Shown here: one piece after another, positions 61,039 through 64,000 of the stretch
Layout: every line of letters begins with the position of its first letter
How positions within the stretch are numbered: the stretch's first letter is position 1
From: an uncultured Lachnospiraceae bacterium
Lineage (GTDB): Bacteria > Bacillota_A > Clostridia > Lachnospirales > Lachnospiraceae
NCBI GenBank assembly: GCA_910577835.1
Contig: CAJTOU010000005.1
Span: 1 to 64,000 of the forward strand
Length of the DNA stretch: 64,000 nt
Direction: 5' to 3'
Program-made: the position numbers and the translations under genes
Notes under the pieces: generated by a model
What the model saw: the letters and a program-made list of their open reading frames with translations, nothing else
Databases searched by the model: none
What the model was told of the DNA's origin: nothing

Positions 61039-62289
61039 ATGAATGAGATATTGGAGCAAATGGGAAAAAAAGCGGATATTGCAAAACAGGATATGATTCG
61101 GCTGAATACAAATCAGAAAAATCATGCGTTAAAACTGGCGGCGGCAGCTTTAATGGCAGCAGCGGCAGAAATTTTGGATGCAAATCAGACAGATGTGGAA
61201 AATGGCAGAAAAAATGGAATGAAAAAAAGTCTGATTGACCGGCTGTCTCTGACAGAGGACAGAATAAAAGATATGGCAGATGGAATTTTAAATGTAGCAG
61301 CGCTGCAAGACCCAATAGGAGAAGTTTTGGATATGTCAAAAAGACCAAATGGTATGATTATTGGCAAACGGCGTGTTCCGCTGGGTGTGATAGGCATGAT
61401 TTATGAGGCAAGACCAAATGTTACTTCTGATGCGTTTGCGCTGTGCTTTAAATCCGGAAATACTGTGATTTTAAAGGGGGGAAGCGATGCAATTCATTCT
61501 AATTGCGCAATTGTAAAGGCTGTCAGAGGAGCTCTTGAAACCGCAGGAATAAATCCTGACTGTGTGCAGCTAATCGAATCTACGGACCGGAGCGTTACAG
61601 CGGAATTTATGAAAATGAATAAATATATTGACCTTCTGATTCCAAGAGGAAGTGCGGGGCTTATTAAAGCTACGCTGGAAAACAGTACTATTCCGGTGAT
61701 TGAAACAGGTACGGGAAACTGTCATGTGTATGTAGATAAAAACGCTGATTTTGATATGGCAGTAAAAATTATTGTGAATGCAAAGACTCAGAGAATTAGT
61801 GTATGCAATACCTGTGAATCACTGGTTATTCATAAAAGTATTTTGCCGGAGTTTTTGCCAATGCTGACCACAACACTTCAAGAGCGGGGAGTTGAAATCC
61901 GCGCAGATAAAGAGTGTATAGCAGTATGTCCTGAACTGAAAGAGGCATCTGAGGAGGATTTTTATACAGAATATCTGGATTATATTATTTCTATAAAAAC
62001 CGTTGGCAGTATTGATGAAGCGATTGCACATATTAATAAGCATAATACAAAGCACAGTGAAACGATTGTGACAAAGGATTATCACAATGCAAATAAATTT
62101 TTGGATGAGGTGGATGCTGCGTGTGTATATGTTAATGCGTCGACAAGATTTACAGACGGGAATGAGTTTGGTTTTGGAGCAGAAATAGGTATCAGCACAC
62201 AAAAGCTGCATGCGAGGGGACCGATGGGGCTTCGAGAGCTTACAACTTGTAAATATGTTATTTATGGGGATGGACAGATACGGGAATAG
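61039..62289 (+). CDS. proA: Gamma-glutamyl phosphate reductase
   Basis: A 416-residue NADPH-dependent enzyme that reduces glutamyl-5-phosphate, the product of ProB, to the semialdehyde used for proline. RRVPLGVIGMIYEARPNVTS is the family signature, the catalytic Cys lies in KTQRISVCNTCESL, and the C-terminal EFGFGAEIGISTQKLHARGP is conserved. The ATG at 61039 has AAAGGAAGAAG upstream and gives the normal ProA length; an in-frame ATG at 60988 would overlap the cyclo-ligase gene. No hairpin terminator was seen after the stop. Confidence 0.95.
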   Translation: MNEILEQMGKKADIAKQDMIRLNTNQKNHALKLAAAALMAAAAEILDANQTDVENGRKNGMKKSLIDRLSLTEDRIKDMADGILNVAALQDPIGEVLDMSKRPNGMIIGKRRVPLGVIGMIYEARPNVTSDAFALCFKSGNTVILKGGSDAIHSNCAIVKAVRGALETAGINPDCVQLIESTDRSVTAEFMKMNKYIDLLIPRGSAGLIKATLENSTIPVIETGTGNCHVYVDKNADFDMAVKIIVNAKTQRISVCNTCESLVIHKSILPEFLPMLTTTLQERGVEIRADKECIAVCPELKEASEEDFYTEYLDYIISIKTVGSIDEAIAHINKHNTKHSETIVTKDYHNANKFLDEVDAACVYVNASTRFTDGNEFGFGAEIGISTQKLHARGPMGLRELTTCKYVIYGDGQIRE

Positions 62290-62341
62290 GGTGTTTTTTG
62301 TGTTATATATGTATTAATTGTAAAACAAATAAGAAAGAATA

Positions 62342-62370
62342 TTGACAGAATTATATAATAAGAGTAAGAT
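62342..62370 (+). promoter_or_regulatory. Sigma-A-type promoter for the CAP-domain gene
   Basis: TTGACA (62342-62347) and TAAGAT (62365-62370) are 17 nt apart, 48 nt before the start codon of the secreted CAP protein. Confidence 0.5.
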
Positions 62371-62418
62371 AAAAAAGACACTTGAAAGTCAAAAATATAA
62401 AAAAGGAGAATGTTTAAT

Positions 62419-64000
62419 ATGAGAAAGAACAAAAAAGGAATACTGTCTGTTGCCATTATCAGTGCATTGTGTTTAACAGGCATATCGTCAGCTTTTGCGC
62501 TGGATGCGGGCGATAAAAAGGCAGCAGTAAACAGCATAAGAGAAGCTCGTGTACAGGGAAATGTACAAGAAAATCTTCCGTCAAAGGAAGAAATCAGACA
62601 ATATATCAACGAACATTCATGGACTAAATCAAAAACAACTTTTGATACAGAGCCAAATCAGGACAATTATGAAGTAGGAAAAATATCTTCAGAATCTTTG
62701 AATAATACATTAAATTCAATGAATTGTATTCGCTATATTGTAGGGCTTCCAGAAGTGGTGCTAAATGATACATATACAGAACTTGCTCAACACGCAGCTT
62801 TTGTAAATTTTTTGAACAAACAATTGTCCCATCAACCAGAGAAGCCGGAAGGCTGTCCAGATGAAATTTATGAAAAAGGTCTGCAAGGTGCAAGCAGCAG
62901 TAATATTGCTTATGGATATTCTTCTGGTTCTGCTGATATGTTTGCACTTTCTACAAGGATTCTGTCTGCATGGATGAATGACAGCGATACTAATAATATT
63001 GACAGGCTTGGTCACAGACGTTGGGTGATAAATCCAACAATGTCTGCTACTGGTTTTGGTGAAGCAGGTGATGGACATCATGTTTATACCGCAATGTATT
63101 CATTTGACAGGAAGAATCAATTTGCTGTCAATGATTTTATTTCTTGGCCAGCCAAAACAATGCCAGTAGAATATTTCGAGCAGGATATGGCATGGTCTGT
63201 TGAACTTGGCAGCAATTATGGAAAATCAGTCCTTTCTAATGTAGAAGTGACTTTAAAGAAGAAGGGCAGTAATCAGACATGGACATTTAATCAAGCTACT
63301 TCAAATGAACAAGAAAACTATTTTAATGTTGATACGCAAAATTATGGAAGTCTTGCAAATTGTATTATTTTCCGTCCAAATTTAGCAGAGATTTCTTATG
63401 CGAACGGAGATATTTTTGAAGTATCAATTACAGGACTAACCAACTCTGATGGAACACCAGCTACGCTGGAATATACAGTTAATTTCTTCAGTTTAGAAGC
63501 TTCAGAAGAAGAATCAAAAGAGGAAACAACTACCGAAGATACAACCGAACCATCAGAAGAAACATCCACTGAAGAAGAATCAAAAGAAGAATCAACTACC
63601 GAAGATACAACCGAACCATCAGAGGAAACATCCACTGAAGAAGAATCAACTACAATACCAGCAAATAATAACAATATTGGAACATCCAATTCAGCAAGTT
63701 TTGTAGTATCAATAGCGGATGCAGTAAAAATACAAGATTCAGCCATTATTAGTGGATTAGAAGCGGCAGGACTTCCAAATGTTACAAATTTAAAAGTATC
63801 AGTTATTCCAGAAAGTGATTCTATATACCAGACAGTTGTAGATTTAATAAAGAATACTGAAAAAATTAAAGATAAAAACAGTGTGGCAATAGCAGACCTT
63901 TCACTGATAAATACAGAAGGTATTATTGTAAAACAACAATTAAACAGAAAAATCAAGATTACTCTTGAATTATTTGAAAATATTAAAAATGCAAAATGGG
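62419..64000 (+). CDS. Secreted CAP-domain protein, 3' end outside the window
   Basis: The frame is open from ATG 62419 to the window edge (527 codons). AAAAGGAG lies ten bases upstream; an ATG at 62410 is too close to it. Residues 1-28 are a signal peptide (SVAIISALCLTGISSAFA). About 90-230 is a CAP/SCP domain (VLNDTYTELAQHAAFVNFLN, then RLGHRRWVINPTMSATGFGE), a fold found in secreted bacterial wall proteins of varied function. A second all-beta part (about 240-360) follows, then an acidic Thr/Ser/Glu linker with 22-residue repeats (363-411), then a further domain (NSASFVVSIADAVKIQDSAI) that runs off the end. A wall anchor may lie beyond. Confidence 0.8.
   Translation, partial: MRKNKKGILSVAIISALCLTGISSAFALDAGDKKAAVNSIREARVQGNVQENLPSKEEIRQYINEHSWTKSKTTFDTEPNQDNYEVGKISSESLNNTLNSMNCIRYIVGLPEVVLNDTYTELAQHAAFVNFLNKQLSHQPEKPEGCPDEIYEKGLQGASSSNIAYGYSSGSADMFALSTRILSAWMNDSDTNNIDRLGHRRWVINPTMSATGFGEAGDGHHVYTAMYSFDRKNQFAVNDFISWPAKTMPVEYFEQDMAWSVELGSNYGKSVLSNVEVTLKKKGSNQTWTFNQATSNEQENYFNVDTQNYGSLANCIIFRPNLAEISYANGDIFEVSITGLTNSDGTPATLEYTVNFFSLEASEEESKEETTTEDTTEPSEETSTEEESKEESTTEDTTEPSEETSTEEESTTIPANNNNIGTSNSASFVVSIADAVKIQDSAIISGLEAAGLPNVTNLKVSVIPESDSIYQTVVDLIKNTEKIKDKNSVAIADLSLINTEGIIVKQQLNRKIKITLELFENIKNAKW
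63505..63636 (+). repeat. Two 66-bp repeats in the CAP protein linker
   Basis: Units 63505-63570 and 63571-63636 are nearly identical and code 22 residues rich in Glu, Thr and Ser (EEESKEE then TTEDTTEPSEETST); a third partial unit begins at 63637. This is a flexible stalk with variable length potential. Confidence 0.85.

Overview
The window reads as chromosomal DNA of a low-GC, endospore-forming Clostridia, most likely a gut member of the Lachnospiraceae. The grounds are the spore genes (spoIVA, yqfC/yqfD, a bofC-like gene), AT-rich intergenic DNA, strong AGGAGG ribosome binding sites, and the mix of cytoplasmic pentose-saccharide enzymes with LamG and GH43 proteins. No rRNA, tRNA, CRISPR array or intact transposase was found. 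The assignment to a family is inference from gene content.

Layout. Positions 1-4030 are a decaying accessory region: a strong hairpin, an XRE regulator, a broken HEPN gene beside an intact TIGR02391/HEPN protein, a Uma2-type nuclease, a truncated DUF4160 gene and a broken Sel1-repeat gene. Positions 4034-12871 are a pentose/xylo-oligosaccharide locus: a divergent AraC regulator, then GH8 exo-oligoxylanase, a fucose/arabinose-isomerase-family enzyme, xylulokinase and two GH43 enzymes, none with a signal peptide and with no transporter. Positions 13170-20994 are housekeeping: an HD-GYP-like protein, hisS, aspS, serS, glyA, aroC. A GNAT gene ends against a two-way terminator at 21764-21821.

Positions 21858-31719, all on the minus strand, form the most interesting block. 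Transcription would run through two anchored, Ig-repeat transglutaminase-like proteins, an Asp/Glu-type racemase, a DltA-like adenylation enzyme, a carrier protein, an MBOAT acyltransferase, a DltD-like protein with Cys at the usual Ser nucleophile position, and a lipoprotein. This looks like a variant surface aminoacylation system in which the racemase may supply the D-amino acid and the transglutaminase-like proteins may act on the wall.

Positions 32119-49000 hold a 1243-residue LamG-GH51 arabinofuranosidase without a signal peptide, two related beta-propeller-like surface proteins (the second broken), spoIVA, a membrane-anchored MutS-like ATPase, a protein of unknown function, a 186-bp MITE-like element with perfect 30-bp inverted repeats, a small secreted protein, alaS and an unusual membrane-threaded GH43 arabinanase-like protein. 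Positions 49020-55443 carry rpsU and the yqfC-yqfD-phoH-HD-ybeY cluster, where the HD protein is a shortened PgpH relative lacking part of its metal site, then a SpoVB/MurJ-type flippase. Positions 55541-62289 hold a bofC-like gene, two FAD oxidoreductases, proB, a DUF896 gene, a folate cyclo-ligase and proA. The window ends inside a secreted CAP-domain protein. In-frame short tandem repeats (15, 18, 66 and 225 bp) recur in four separate genes, which suggests repeat slippage is active in this genome.
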